From Phyto melanocephala (Eukaryota > Arthropoda > Insecta > Diptera > Rhinophoridae): a stretch of DNA of 64,000 nucleotides. Positions 44,266 through 54,456 of this stretch are shown here, piece after piece. The number at the start of each line of letters is the position of its first letter. Position 1 is the stretch's first letter. The translations under genes were made by a program, and so were the position numbers. The stretch spans positions 94,523,015 through 94,587,014 of the forward strand of contig OW799237.1 of NCBI GenBank assembly GCA_941918925.1, written 5' to 3'. The notes below the pieces were generated by a model that was not told where the DNA came from, made no database searches, and saw nothing but the letters and a program-made list of their open reading frames with translations.

Positions 44266-45010
44266 TCTATATATATAAAAGTGAAACTCTGTGTGTGTGT
44301 GTGTGTGTGAGCTATAGACTCCGAAACTGTAAAACCGATCGGACTCAAACTTTGGCAAGTTGTTGTACACATACCAGGGAGTGTTTATGGGTGGAAAAAA
44401 GTGGGCGGAGCCACGCCCATAAAAATTAGTTATCAGTTTTAGCTACTTGCACTTGACCGATTTTTCTGAAACTTTGCACACATATCGAGCTGTCATGACT
44501 AAATAATTTCGTGATAAGAAAAGTGGGCGGGGCTACGCCCCCAAAAAGTTTTAATTTTGAGGTACTTGCACTGGACCGATTTTTATGAAACTTTGCACAC
44601 ATACTAAGCTGTCATAACCATATAATTTCGTGCTTAGAAAAGTGGGCAGGGCCACGCCCATAAAAAAAGGTTATAATTTTGAGGTATTTGCACCAGACCG
44701 ATTTTTCTAAAACTCTGCACACATATCGAGCTGTTATGACTAAATAATTTCGTGATTAGAAAAGTGGGCAGTGCTACGCCCATAAAAAATTAATTATCAT
44801 TTTTAGCTACTTGCACCTGACCGATTTTTCTGAAACTTTGCACACATATTGAGCTGTTATGACTTTACAATTTCGTGATTAGAAAAGTGGGCAGTGCCAC
44901 ACCCAAAAAAAAATTATAATTCTTAGGTTTTTGCACTTGATATTCAATTAAAATTCAGAATGCATTTTGATTCATTAAGGGGCGTAGCAACGCGCGCCGG
45001 GTTTGGCTAG
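44266..45010 (+). mobile_element. Non-autonomous Helitron (first of a head-to-tail pair)
   Basis: The 5' end TCTATATATATAAAAGTGAA is followed by a (TG)n tract and 'gaccgatcggactcaaac'-type sequence. Four to five ~118-base tandem units follow, each with a 'gtgggcrgngccacgccca' block. The 3' end has the hairpin-forming 'ggggcgtagcaacgcgcgcc' and ends CTAG before a T at 45,011. The 3' end matches the Helitron at 1-365. Confidence 0.8.
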
Positions 45011-45424
45011 TTATATATAAAAGTGAAACTCTGTCTGTGTGTGTGTGTTAGCTATAGACTCCGACACCTCAAAGCCGATCGGACTCAAGCTTTGGCAAGT
45101 TATTGTACACATTCCAGGGAGCGTTTATGGGTGATAAAAAGTGGGCAGTGCCACGCCCATAAAATACAAGTTATCATTTTTAGCTACTTGCACTAGATCA
45201 ATTTTTCTGAAACTTTGCACACATATTGAGCTGTCATGATTTTATATATTCGTGATTAGAAAAGTGGGCAGTGCCACGCCCATAAAAAAAGCTATAATTT
45301 TTAGCTTCTTGCATTTGACCGATTTTTCTGAAACTTTACAGACATTTTGAGTTGTCATGACTTTATAATTTAGTAATTAGAAAAGTGGGCAGTGCTACCT
45401 CCATTAAAAATATGTTATTACCTT

Positions 45425-47114
45425 CAGCTATTTCCACGTATTCCAATGGTTTTCACCGATTTGCCTTTCAACTTCAAGCGACTGCAGTTTCCAGTTCGCC
45501 TTGCCTTCGCTATTACCATCAACAAAACACAAGAACAATCTCTGCGTATTGCAGGATTGAATTTGTAAAATCCATGCTTTTCACATGGCCAGCTGTACGT
45601 CGCACAGTGAGACAACGCCGGCATTAAATACAAGGAGTAATTGCAGAGTTCTGAAATTTTGCACAGGTTACTTTTGAGAAAATTCCAGTTTAAAAAAAAA
45701 AAAAAAAAATTAAGAAAATTCGCCCACTTTTACGCTCACCTCCCATACAATCGAAATTTGTAAAATGCCGTATTGTCCGTAATACTTAAGGGATAACTTT
45801 AAATTTTGGTACACTTGAATGTTATATTGTTACAAACATTATCGGAATAAAGTTTTGGACTTTGACCCACTTTTACCCCCACCCCCCATACAACCTCAAC
45901 ATAAAAAGTGCCATATTTTCTAAAATATTTTAGGTACAATCTTCAAATTTGATATTATTATTATTTATATACCTACCTAATTTAAAATGTTTCATGCAAA
46001 AATTACAATAACACGCCCACTCTTACACCCACTTCCCATTAAAATGCAATAAAAAAGAACAATTTTTTTCATTCTATCAATAATTTTTTAATATCATCAT
46101 GGTATTCTAATTTTTTCAATATCTTTATTGCTATCGATCCAAATATCAGAAATTGCACTATAAAAAATTATTGAATTATCCATGACCTTGTAAACTTTTT
46201 TTAACACTTTATATAAACTTGTATAAACTTGCACTCTCAAATATGTAGACTGTGAATTAAACATATACATAATTGCAATTACCGTTTGTTGATCAATAAT
46301 ATTTAAAACAACAACAATGTAATATTTTTTTACAGTTTGTTTTTAAAAAGTTTGTGAGCACAATATAAAATATCAAACAAACAATTAAAAAAAAAATTAA
46401 AAATTTGTAAACATGCTATTGCATGCTAACATACATATGTACATACGTATAGCGACAAAATGTGCACGTTGCGTATTTTTTGTAGTTTTTTGTATGTTTA
46501 AAGTACTTTTGCAAACTTTTGCTATATGTCTTCTACTTTAAATGAAAGCTGAGACTTCAATCTTTCATTTGATATAAGTCTGCACCTAGGGCGAGGGGCT
46601 GCTCTATATTTCCTAGTCCATTGAAAATGCAAAATGTTAAATTTTTACACCACAATTCTGTTGTATAGAAATTTTTTTTTGTGTTTCTTTTTTTAAATTT
46701 ATTTTTTTATCTACTCATTCTACAACAACTAAATTAATTAAAAAAATACTTTAAGGTTATATTTATTATGTATTTTTTTATTGATAAGCTTTTGAATATT
46801 ACATATTGAACCAACATAAATACTTACTTATTTCAAGCGCGTTAGCATACCTCAACTTTGACTTGCTCTAGACCAAAAAGTAATGAAGTTATGAATCTCA
46901 AATTTCAGGGGATTGTTACTCATATATTTGTTAATATACTGTGAAAATTTCATCCAAATTGGACGACACGCCAAAAACTATTTTTTGCCGCTGTTACTTT
47001 AGAGCTGTCTCACTGTGCGTCGCATGCTTCAGAGTGGGAACACCAAAAAATTTGTTAATTTTTACAGTAAATGGAAAAACCAAAAATATTGTATACCCAC
47101 TTGCATTACAATAA
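45425..47114 (+). pseudogene. Helitron PIF1-like helicase C-terminus, interrupted
   Basis: The first piece reads 'QLFPRIPMVFTDLPFNFKRL' and 'QFPVRLAFAITINKTQEQSL', then a stop at the Glu expected after 'GLNL', then 'NPCFSHGQLYVA'. After the Transib-like insert the same frame resumes 'CFRVGTPKNLL' and 'GKTKNIVYPLALQ' to a TAA at 47,112-47,114. The 'FPVRLAFAMTINKAQGQSL' and 'FSHGQLYVACSRV' blocks are helicase motifs V-VI of Helitron proteins. CSRV reads CFRV here. Rep and helicase motifs I-IV are absent. Confidence 0.75.
45603..47017. mobile_element. Transib-like non-autonomous element, CGTCG TSD
   Basis: The ends are perfect 12-bp inverted repeats CACAGTGAGACA. Direct flanks are CGTCG (45,598-45,602) and CGTCG (47,018-47,022). 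Transib elements have CACWRTG-type ends resembling the V(D)J recombination signal heptamer, and a 5-bp CGNCG-like TSD. Both match here. The interruption is exact: removing the insert and one CGTCG restores the helicase reading frame. The 1415-bp interior is AT-rich with 'cccacttttac' blocks. No RAG1-like transposase was recognised, so the element depends on another copy. Confidence 0.8.
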
Positions 47115-47197
47115 AAATCAATAAAATATTATATATATATATTTAATTAAAATTCAGAATGCATTTTTATACAATAAACATTAACGGATTTGGCTAG

Positions 47198-48475
47198 TAT
47201 TTATATAAAACACACAACAAAAAAAAAAATAATTTATATATTGCGTCCTTAAAAAATTTAAACTCCTTTTTCAGAGACAAAGTATATGGTGTAACTTATA
47301 GAGAGACTAAATAAATATTTTTATTAATATTTTTTTTAAGTGACTTTAAACAGTCTTCTACAACAACAAAACTATATCAAAATAGTGAAAGATTTAAATA
47401 AGAAACATTTTTGAACATATGTTACTCGAAGCAGCTGCAATTTGATGTAGTGTAAGGTACAGTTCATTGCAAAGGTATGTAAAATAAAGTTTTCCTATGC
47501 GGATGACTATAAAAGTTGTCCCCACTTTTTCTTAAACTATTACGTATTCTGTGTTTTTAAATAAATATCAAGTCTTAGATAAAAAACTTTATTAAATAAA
47601 AATGCTGCTAGAGACTATAAAATTAAAAAGAAACCGACAGGAATATACACAGGATATTAAGGAAATTCAGTATAATAATATAATACACTGGCAAATAAGG
47701 AACAACATCGGTAATGGTACTTGTTTATTTATATTTGTTATTGTTCTTGGTGTGGTCTGTTATTATTGTTGTTGCTGTTGTTGTCTCACCAATAACTGCA
47801 ACAAGCTGTTACTTGAACGCTTTTATGTAGTTTTCATGTTTCTATTTTTGTTTTTCTACTTTCAATAGCCGTTATAGTGAAATTACAGACTAAGCAAGAT
47901 AAGACGCATAAAAAAGAGCTTTTTTTATTATTACTTAACTTGTAGACATTATTTTGAAATGAATAATAAATTTAAATGAAATATAAGATATGTAAACTAT
48001 TTAATCTGATACAAAACTCAAGGTATTTAAAAACTATCGTAAATCTAACTTTATATAAATATATTTGTATTTTGCATCCTTGAACATTTTAATGTCCTAT
48101 TCAAAGGACAAAAGACTTGGTAATAATAAATTTGGATACGCTGTTTAATTACATTTGGTCTGTAGATAAATTGTTATATCGAATTGTACCTTCTTAAAAA
48201 ATGCTGTTATACGATGTTACATGAATTTAATATTGTAATATTACCAATTTATTTATTTAATATTGTAATATTACCAATAGCATATTAGGAGGTTTGCCTT
48301 TTATATGTCGGGGTAAGAGGCAACAAATATTAAAAAAAGGCATCAAAAATGGTTTTGTAGCTCTTTAAAATTTTTTCTATGAAGATCAATACACCAATTT
48401 CAAAGCACTTTTTCCATTTAATTAGTACCTCTAAAACATAGATTTTAAACGACTTGCAGGTTTTTGCTCGTATTA
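47198..48475. other. Unassigned non-coding stretch
   Basis: No family repeat or gene was recognised. The ORF at 47,602-47,868 contains a Cys run from a (TGT)n-like microsatellite and has no support. Direct copies of 'tttaatattgtaatattacc' lie at about 48,226 and 48,257. Confidence 0.4.
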
Positions 48476-48966
48476 AAAGACCCATACCGTCGACTGCTGT
48501 TTATCTTAAGCCTCATACGTGTAGATCCACGATGTCATACATGTGTTTTGAGGCACCGCGATAGTATTTCTTATGCCCAATTGACGCGACCCTTATTTTG
48601 AGCAATTGTCAAATTATGTGGGATCCAAGGCGAGCAAATCCTTTTTACAGACAAGTGTTTGCTGTTCGCAGTAATATCTAGGATTGCCTTAATCACATGG
48701 TAAGTTACATGACGATATTGCAGTATCATGTCACGGACAGCATCAATGTCTTTCGAAACATCCACTGATTTTGGACGACCTTCACGAAACTCATAGTTAA
48801 GAGAACTACGGCTATTATTGAATTCATTTAACCAGCAACAAACACTGGTTCTTGATAGTGTTTCATCACTAAAAATCAAATGAAGTTCGTCGATGCACTG
48901 TTGTTGATTTAATCCACATCAAAAGTTGTAAAAAATAATAGCACGAATATGTTCATGATTTTATTT
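48476..48966 (-). pseudogene. Mariner (SETMAR/irritans-type) transposase N-terminal remnant
   Basis: On the minus strand, from ATG at 48,966: 'HEHIRAIIFYNF', 'QQQCIDELHLIFSDE', 'REGRPKSVDVSKDIDAVRDM', 'RICSPWIPHNLTIAQNKGRV' and, after a frameshift near 48,575, 'KKYYRGASKHMYDIV' and 'DKQQSTVW'. The 'CSRWIPHNLT' and 'RGASK' words are diagnostic of this mariner group. The catalytic half beyond 'QQSTVW' is missing. Confidence 0.7.
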
Positions 48967-49036
48967 CATTTTTTGGTCGATATAATTTTTTTCCTGTTAA
49001 TGTAAACAACACAAAGAGAGTTCGTACGTCAAAACA

Positions 49037-49497
49037 AAGGCAGATATATCTGTGGCTTGGAGCTTAAAGGGCCAATGTCACTTTTCTGCTCTTTTGCATT
49101 AGATTCGTTTTCTTGCTCTATTTCATTATGGTAAAACAGCTAAAGTCATACTTAACCCAGAACAGCTTCATAAATAAAATGCTGGCCAATGTCTCTATGA
49201 ATGCATATGCATATAAAAGTTAAAGTTCAATTCCAATTTTCTCAAAAGTAAATATTTTGACATTGGCCCTTTTAGCTCCAAGCCACAGATATTCATCCGG
49301 TAGTCTTGTTTCGTCAGTTGATTATTTTTTTAACTTATTTTAAATTTCAGCTGTCAAAGTCTACAATTAAAAAACAATTTTCTCTGCATTTATTTCAAAT
49401 GTTTTTATCCATCGACTTTGACAGCTGAAGTTTAAAATAAGTGAGAAAGAATAATCAGCTGAAGAATCAAGAATACCTGATAAATAAATTTGCCTTG
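49037..49497. mobile_element. CAAGGCAT foldback element, copy 3, split near its left end
   Basis: The left stub 'caaaggcagata' (49,037-49,045) is separated by the MITE at 49,046-49,292 from the continuation 'ttcatccggtagtcttgttt'. The right end is 'tacctgataaataaatttgc' then CCTTG. The interior has two inverted 'ttcagctgtcaaag' segments. Confidence 0.55.
49046..49292. mobile_element. 247-bp MITE with 35-bp near-perfect arms
   Basis: The left arm ATATCTGTGGCTTGGAGCTT and the inverted right arm ATATCTGTGGCTTGGAGCTA continue as 'aaagggccaatgtca'. The total is about 35 bases with one or two differences. It is inserted in the CAAGGCAT element at 49,037. The ends share TATCTGTGG with the MITE at 41,294, so they may be distant relatives. 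Confidence 0.7.
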
Positions 49498-50383
49498 GTG
49501 AAAACGTTTTGAGTATGTATATAATCAAAACTATCAAACTTTATTATAGGAATATCAGTTGCCAGATTGTAGCACTGAGGTTGCCAAGTTTTAAAATATA
49601 AACAACAATTTTCGTAATGTAATGCAAAAAAAATTATTATTAAGAGAGAAAAAGTAGAAGAGGTTGTCTAAATAAAAAAAAAATTTATATAAAGATGAAA
49701 AATTTTGAAACAAATTTCTTTGTCGTTCTTAATTAAAATGCTGCACATTTCTTCCATTTGCGGTAGTAGCAGCGACCTTATCATTAATTTGTAATTGTAC
49801 ATGAGTTAAAATTATTTTTTCTTTCTATTTAACCTATTCATCTAATAGAAATAATATTTTTTTAATTTAATCTTTAATACAAAGAAAATTTATTTAGGCT
49901 TTAATCAAATAATTTAAACACACAATTGTGCAAAATCAAAATATTTCAGCAGCCATTCATCGTTGACACAGTACCATTAAAATTCAAATTGAAATAACAA
50001 ATTCAACTGCAATAATTAAAATAAAAAAAATGACGATCAAAATTTTGCTGATATTGTAGCGAGTATTTTCCAGATTTGTTGTTTTTTTAACAGTCCCTCT
50101 TCTAAATCGACATGTTTGTTTTTCGTGACATTTTGCCATAAAATATTATGTTGTCGACTCGACCATAGAACAACAATAAAATCAAATGAACGAAAATTAC
50201 GGTTTGGTTTTTTATTGTTTGTTGGTATTTGTTTTGCACTGCCTTTGTTTTAGGAAAATACAAACAATTTGGCAAAATATGCGGAAGTGGATGCTAAAAA
50301 AAAAAAAAATATTACAAACAAATTCAAGCACAAATATATATTTCCATCTTTATGCATGTAGAAGTTACATTTAAAATCACATA
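49498..50383. other. Unassigned non-coding stretch
   Basis: No gene or repeat family was recognised. An antisense pair of short ORFs (50,186-50,438) overlaps the left end of the Tc1-like element and is not credible. Confidence 0.4.
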
Positions 50384-50849
50384 CAGTTAGGGACATAACT
50401 AATTGTACATCCCATATACTTTGTAAATCTTTAAACATTTAAGAAATATTTCCATTTTTTGATGAACTATTGAAAAATATATAACGATCAAATATATTGT
50501 TTCAAAATGAAATAATTTTGTAAAAACTAATGGGACAAAAGTATTTCTACATCATCTTGTACAATTGGGTACCTTAATATTCTGCTTGCTTACATTCTTT
50601 TTTAAATGCCGTTATATTTTCGTTGTAGCACCCCTTTTTTGCAAAATAAAAAATAAGTTGCTTTTAAAGTTTTTAACAATTAACAAGTAAAAACTGGGCT
50701 AGCGAAAGGAGTTAAGCTTAGACATCAAATAATTAATTACTAATGAATTAATAAAAAGGAAAATTTATTTGGGAATATTAGTATTTAAGTTAATTTACAA
50801 CAAATAAGTTTAAAAATAGTGGATCAGTTGAAAGTGTGTTTTGGACGGA

Positions 50850-51312
50850 ATGACCAAAAAAGGATTGTAAACGGGAAGTAAGCTTGGTGTTAAAGAATGT
50901 GGCGAAAATCCAGGAGTAACATGTGCAAAACTAATAAATGCTTCATCAATAGGTCTTTGTCAAAAAATAATAGAAAGAATCTTGCAATCTGGTGAATATG
51001 CAAAACAGGATCCCCCGCAAGAAACCACTTGTCAGTCAACAAATATCAGCGATTAAGCTTGGAATTTTCTTAGCGTTATAAAAATCAGGTAGAAAAATTT
51101 TAGAAAACGGTATTATTTACTGAGGAAACTAAAGTGAATATTTAGAAAGAAAAATACAGCATTAGATGTGAATAATTGAATCCTAAATGGGAAGTATGTG
51201 GGGGGTATTTTTATGGTGTGGTGGGAAATGACAGCCAGTGGAGTACAGCAATTGGCATTTATTGAAGATGTCTTAGACTAGCACCAGTATTAAAGTATAT
51301 TAAAAAAATATT
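50850..51312 (+). pseudogene. Tc1-like transposase, decayed
   Basis: Scattered frames give 'NPGVTCAKLINASSIGLCQK' (helix-turn-helix region), 'PRKKPLVSQQISAIKL', 'WKTVLFTEETKVNI' (position of 'WSDESKF', first catalytic Asp now Glu/Thr context) and 'GGIFMVWWEMTASGVQQLAF' (GSVMVWGCMTASGVG). Stops and frameshifts abound. The C-terminal 'QDN...PDLNPIE' part is not recognisable beyond the LINE insertion. Confidence 0.6.
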
Positions 51313-51322
51313 AAGGCTTCAG

Positions 51323-51807
51323 GAGGAACAAACATACTATGTTGTGACCCAAATCTTGGGAAATCAAAGGAAATGCTGATACTAAGTAGACCAACACTTA
51401 GGAGAATAACCAGTGTAATTACAGGTCATACAGAGTTGAGAACCCATCTAGCTCGCATGAAATTGTCTGAGGAAACGACATGTAGAGAATGCGAGGAAGA
51501 GGATGAGTCTTTGGCACACTACCTCTGTCACTGTCCTGCGTTTGGGCGTATAAAAAAGGAAAAAATTTACAGTGGATACTATGCTGAACTTGGAATACCT
51601 GGGGAACTCGAACTGGAGATTCATAAGGAATTAAATTAAGGGACTGGGTTCTTGGACTAGTCCGTTACTTATGGGAAATTATGATTATGGTTTTTGTTGG
51701 GAATTCCGTTTTCCATATGGAGCGCACAACATGCCAATTGGGCATAAGTGTATACCTGTCATGGGTTTGGGCTTTTAGTGCCCCTCCTTTTCAACCTAAC
51801 CTAACCT
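51323..51807 (+). mobile_element. 5'-truncated RNase H-type LINE, 10-11-bp TSD, CCTAA-type tail
   Basis: AAGGCTTCAG flanks both sides (51,313-51,322; 51,808-51,817), with a T before each. The ORF (to 51,639) carries 'RRITSVITGHTELRTHL' and the knuckle 'TTCRECEEEDESLAHYLCHC', followed by 'PAFGRIK'. This is the C-terminus of an ORF2. A 168-base 3'UTR ends CAACCTAACCTAACCT. The coding part is uninterrupted, so the insert is fairly young. Confidence 0.75.
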
Positions 51808-52099
51808 AAGGCTTCAGTGGATATTTTGGATCTAGGCCAAAGTTGAGTATGAGTGGTGTGTCACTTGATAACTGTTAAGATATTTTAAAATGTAAAGTCC
51901 ATACAAAGTACGCCGGGATGAATTTAAGATTGCTTTAGAAAATTAAAATTTGATCCGATTAATGCCCAGATTAATGCAATTGGAGGACCCACAAAGTATT
52001 GAATTTTTCTTAAAAAGATTTTTTACTACATTTTATGTAAAATCACTGTTGTCCCACCAGAAATTTCTTTATTTTATCATTTTGTTTTAATAATGTACA

Positions 52100-52246
52100 G
52101 CAGCCTTATTCTGTAACTCGCTTAAGCTAAATCTCTATCGCTAAAACTCTAAAAAATAAATTTACAGATTTTTCGCTAGCATATATTCTTTCAATATAGT
52201 TTAAGCGATAGAGATTTAGCTTTAGCGAGTTACAGAATAAGGTCGC
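52100..52246. mobile_element. 147-bp MITE, GCCTTATTCTGTAACTCGC family
   Basis: The left arm GCAGCCTTATTCTGTAACTC and the inverted right arm GCGACCTTATTCTGTAACTC continue through 'gctwaagctaaatctctatc'. The arms are nearly 50 bases, so the element is almost entirely stem. It is related to 33,441-34,056 and lies inside the Tc1-like element. Confidence 0.7.
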
Positions 52247-52386
52247 AGGATATTAATTTGATTATAATTTTATTAAACCAAAATGTATTTAAATCAAAAG
52301 TTCATTAAACAAATTTAATTCATTTATACATTTTTAAATATTTCCTTAATACATAGGGTGTACAAATATATTTGTCCTCTACTGTA

Positions 52387-53104
52387 TAACTATGTTTATA
52401 CAAACATGATAGTACTTCCTTTGAAGCTCACTGTTGTACATGTGTAATGAATGTAAATTGAAGAATAAAACAAGGTCATTTAAATTCAAAAATAAATCAA
52501 GCAGCCTGTAGGTTTAGAGGAAAAAATAAAGAAAAAATTTTTTATTTCAAAAGTGGAAACAAGAGCAAGTTCCTACTAGCACCAAACAAACATAAATAAA
52601 ACACAAACATATATGTACATTCATAGATGGCAATCAAATTGAGTGTGAATTTAAAGCAAACTCTTTTTGAAATGTTAAACGTTTTAGAATTATTTAAAAA
52701 TAAGTATTTAATGATATTTTCATACATTTGTATTATTTATTTATATGGCATTCATAAAACTTTCTTTCTATTGATTTCAGAAAATAATTTATTTCAAATT
52801 ATTTTAAATAGTTGTTAGCAAATATTTCTATTTTCTTATGTGATATTTGATATTGTTTTGCGATTTGGCAGTATTTGATTCTAGTTGAAAAGGGTCACTT
52901 GTCAAACAATTTTCATAAAAAGATTTATATTCCAAACGTTTGACCTTGGGTTTGCTTACATAAAAATTTACATTTCTGTAAATAAAATTTTGAATTTAAA
53001 CAAATTATTTGTACGAGGGATACTATTTATATTTTGGGAATTGCAAATAATAACAAGGCTTAATTGTTTTTCGAAATATTAATACAATACGTTCAAACCA
53101 TTTG
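52387..53104. other. Unassigned non-coding stretch
   Basis: No family repeat was recognised. Overlapping ORFs on both strands are AT-driven and lack motifs. Confidence 0.4.
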
Positions 53105-53505
53105 TCATCATTTTCATATATCACTTGACGCGAGCCTATTCTGAGTGATTGATAAATTATGGGGTATCCAACGAGAACAATTTTTTTTACAACTAAGTGC
53201 TCTTGCGAAATCGAATGTATTGAAATGGAGCAATGTGTATGGATGCCTCTATCACACAATATGTCACATGACGATCTTTCATTATCAGTTTACGCACTGC
53301 ATCGATGTTTTGTGGTGCAACAGCCGATTTTGGACGACACTCACGGGATTTGTCGGCAACGGAACTACGACCACGATTGAAATCACTATACCAGCGATAA
53401 GCTGTAGTTGTTGATGGTGATCTATCGCCTTACAAAGATTTGAGTTCATCGACATATTTTTGTTGCGAAAATCCACGTCGAAAGTTTAGAAAAATAATCC
53501 AATGA
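53105..53505 (-). pseudogene. Mariner (SETMAR/irritans-type) transposase N-terminal remnant, second copy
   Basis: On the minus strand 'IIFLNFRRGFSQQKYVDELK', 'GDRSPSTTTAYRWYSDFNRG', 'CRPKSAVAPQNIDAVRKLIM' and 'DRHVTYCVIEAS' lead, after a break, to 'CSRWIPHNLSITQN' at about 53,125-53,165. It is parallel to the remnant at 48,476 but differs throughout, so it is an independent insertion. An in-frame stop follows 'ELKSL'. The catalytic half is absent. Confidence 0.65.
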
Positions 53506-53839
53506 AACCCTTCTCTTGAAATTTATTTTTTTTTGTCAAATTAATTTTCTGAAGTCACTGTAAACAAACCAAATAGCACTTGTCCACCAAAAGATTGTAA
53601 GTACGTTTATGCTAAAAAAATGTCAAGCTTTAGTTTGGTGTTTTTAGATTTAAGCTATTGGAATTAGTGTTGCCAGTTCCCGAATTATAAATAGTTCCTT
53701 TCGATTTGGCAACCAGTTTAACAATGAATAAGTAAGGCACTAGCATGTCCATAATACTCGTAGGTGAAACTTAGATTATAACTTGTGAGAGGAGCCATAC
53801 TGACTATTTAAATCACGTCTATTTTAATTTGATAGAAAA

Positions 53840-53980
53840 CAAGGCATATTTATTCATCAGATTGTCTTGTTTCGTAAGCTGATTATTTTTTATTCACTTA
53901 TTTTTAACTTCAGCCGTCAAAATCAATAGATAAAAAAATTTTACCCGAACTGCGATTACCTGATGAATAAATATGCCTTG
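53840..53980. mobile_element. CAAGGCAT foldback element, copy 4 (141 bp, complete)
   Basis: The left end CAAGGCATATTTATTCATCA and inverted right end CAAGGCATATTTATTCATCA are identical over 20 bases and extend further. Flanks share ATAGAAA, slightly offset, which approximates a hAT-like TSD. This is the best-preserved short copy of the family. Confidence 0.65.
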
Positions 53981-54017
53981 AATAGAAAGTAAAAATGTTT
54001 AAACTTCTTCATTGGCT

Positions 54018-54456
54018 TTAACCCGGGGTCTCCCCGTAGCAATATTTATTACCGCAATTGTCAAATTTGATTGCGTCCATAGAAATTGCGATGTGTAGAC
54101 CGCAAATTGATATATGTAGCAATGCATTGCGCAATCATTGCTCTGCTGATTGCTTAAGCAATTATTCCTGCAATTAGATGTCAAAATCCTTTTAATTTTC
54201 TTTGAAGTTTTTGTTTTTCTTTGCAGAAACAAAGGAAAATTAAAATAATTTTACCTGATAATAATTTAGAGTGAGGTATTTAAAAAAAAAACATAAAAAT
54301 TAAAACAAAAATATTAAATTTTATAAATAAATTATTTGAGTCGTGTTCTCCACCCAATGAAAATAAACACACTTTAGCAATAAAGTGCCGTTATTCTGCC
54401 GACGTTTTTGCTTATGCTTAGCAATGAAAATTGCTACGTGGAGACTTAGCGTTAGG
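54018..54456. mobile_element. 439-bp MITE with GTCTCC-CGTAGCAAT arms
   Basis: The left arm TTAACCCGGGGTCTCCCCGT and inverted right arm CCTAACGCTAAGTCTCCACG both continue 'tagcaat(a/t)tt'. About 26 of 35 bases agree. The interior has many 'gcaat'/'attgc' inversions ('gcaatgcattgcgcaatcat'). No clear TSD was seen. Confidence 0.5.

Larger units (their letters stand above)
45012..47197 (+). mobile_element. Second Helitron, tandem, with helicase remnant and Transib insertion
   Basis: It begins 'tatatataaaagtgaaactc' one base after the previous element's CTAG, so the TC start is missing and the two are joined head to tail. Tandem units run to about 45,410. It then keeps the C-terminal part of the Rep/helicase ORF (45,425-45,602 and 47,018-47,114) and ends '...ggatttggCTAG' before T at 47,198. 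The terminal hairpin is decayed. Without the Transib insertion it is about 770 bp. Confidence 0.7.
50384..52384 (+). mobile_element. Tc1-like transposon carrying a LINE and a MITE
   Basis: The left TIR CAGTTAGGGACATAACTAAT and inverted right TIR CAGTAGAGGACAAATATATT both continue 'tgtacaycc(c/t)atrta'. TA flanks each end (50,382-50,383; 52,385-52,386). It encodes a decayed Tc1-type transposase. Subtracting the LINE with its TSD copy (495 bp) and the MITE (147 bp) leaves about 1.36 kb, a normal size for the superfamily. Confidence 0.65.

Noticed and set aside
47602..47868. 88-residue ORF with a run of cysteines and hydrophobic segments
   Set aside because: The Cys run comes from a (TGT)n microsatellite. 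AT-driven hydrophobic residues explain the rest. There is no promoter, splice or homology signal.
51795..51809. Interstitial telomeric repeat (CCTAA)
   Set aside because: Only about three units are present, and they sit exactly at the 3' end of a TSD-flanked LINE, so they are its tail and not a telomere remnant of the chromosome.
52542..53082. Several ORFs of 60-90 residues on both strands
   Set aside because: They overlap, are low in complexity, dominated by F/I/L/K/N from AT-rich DNA, and have no motif.
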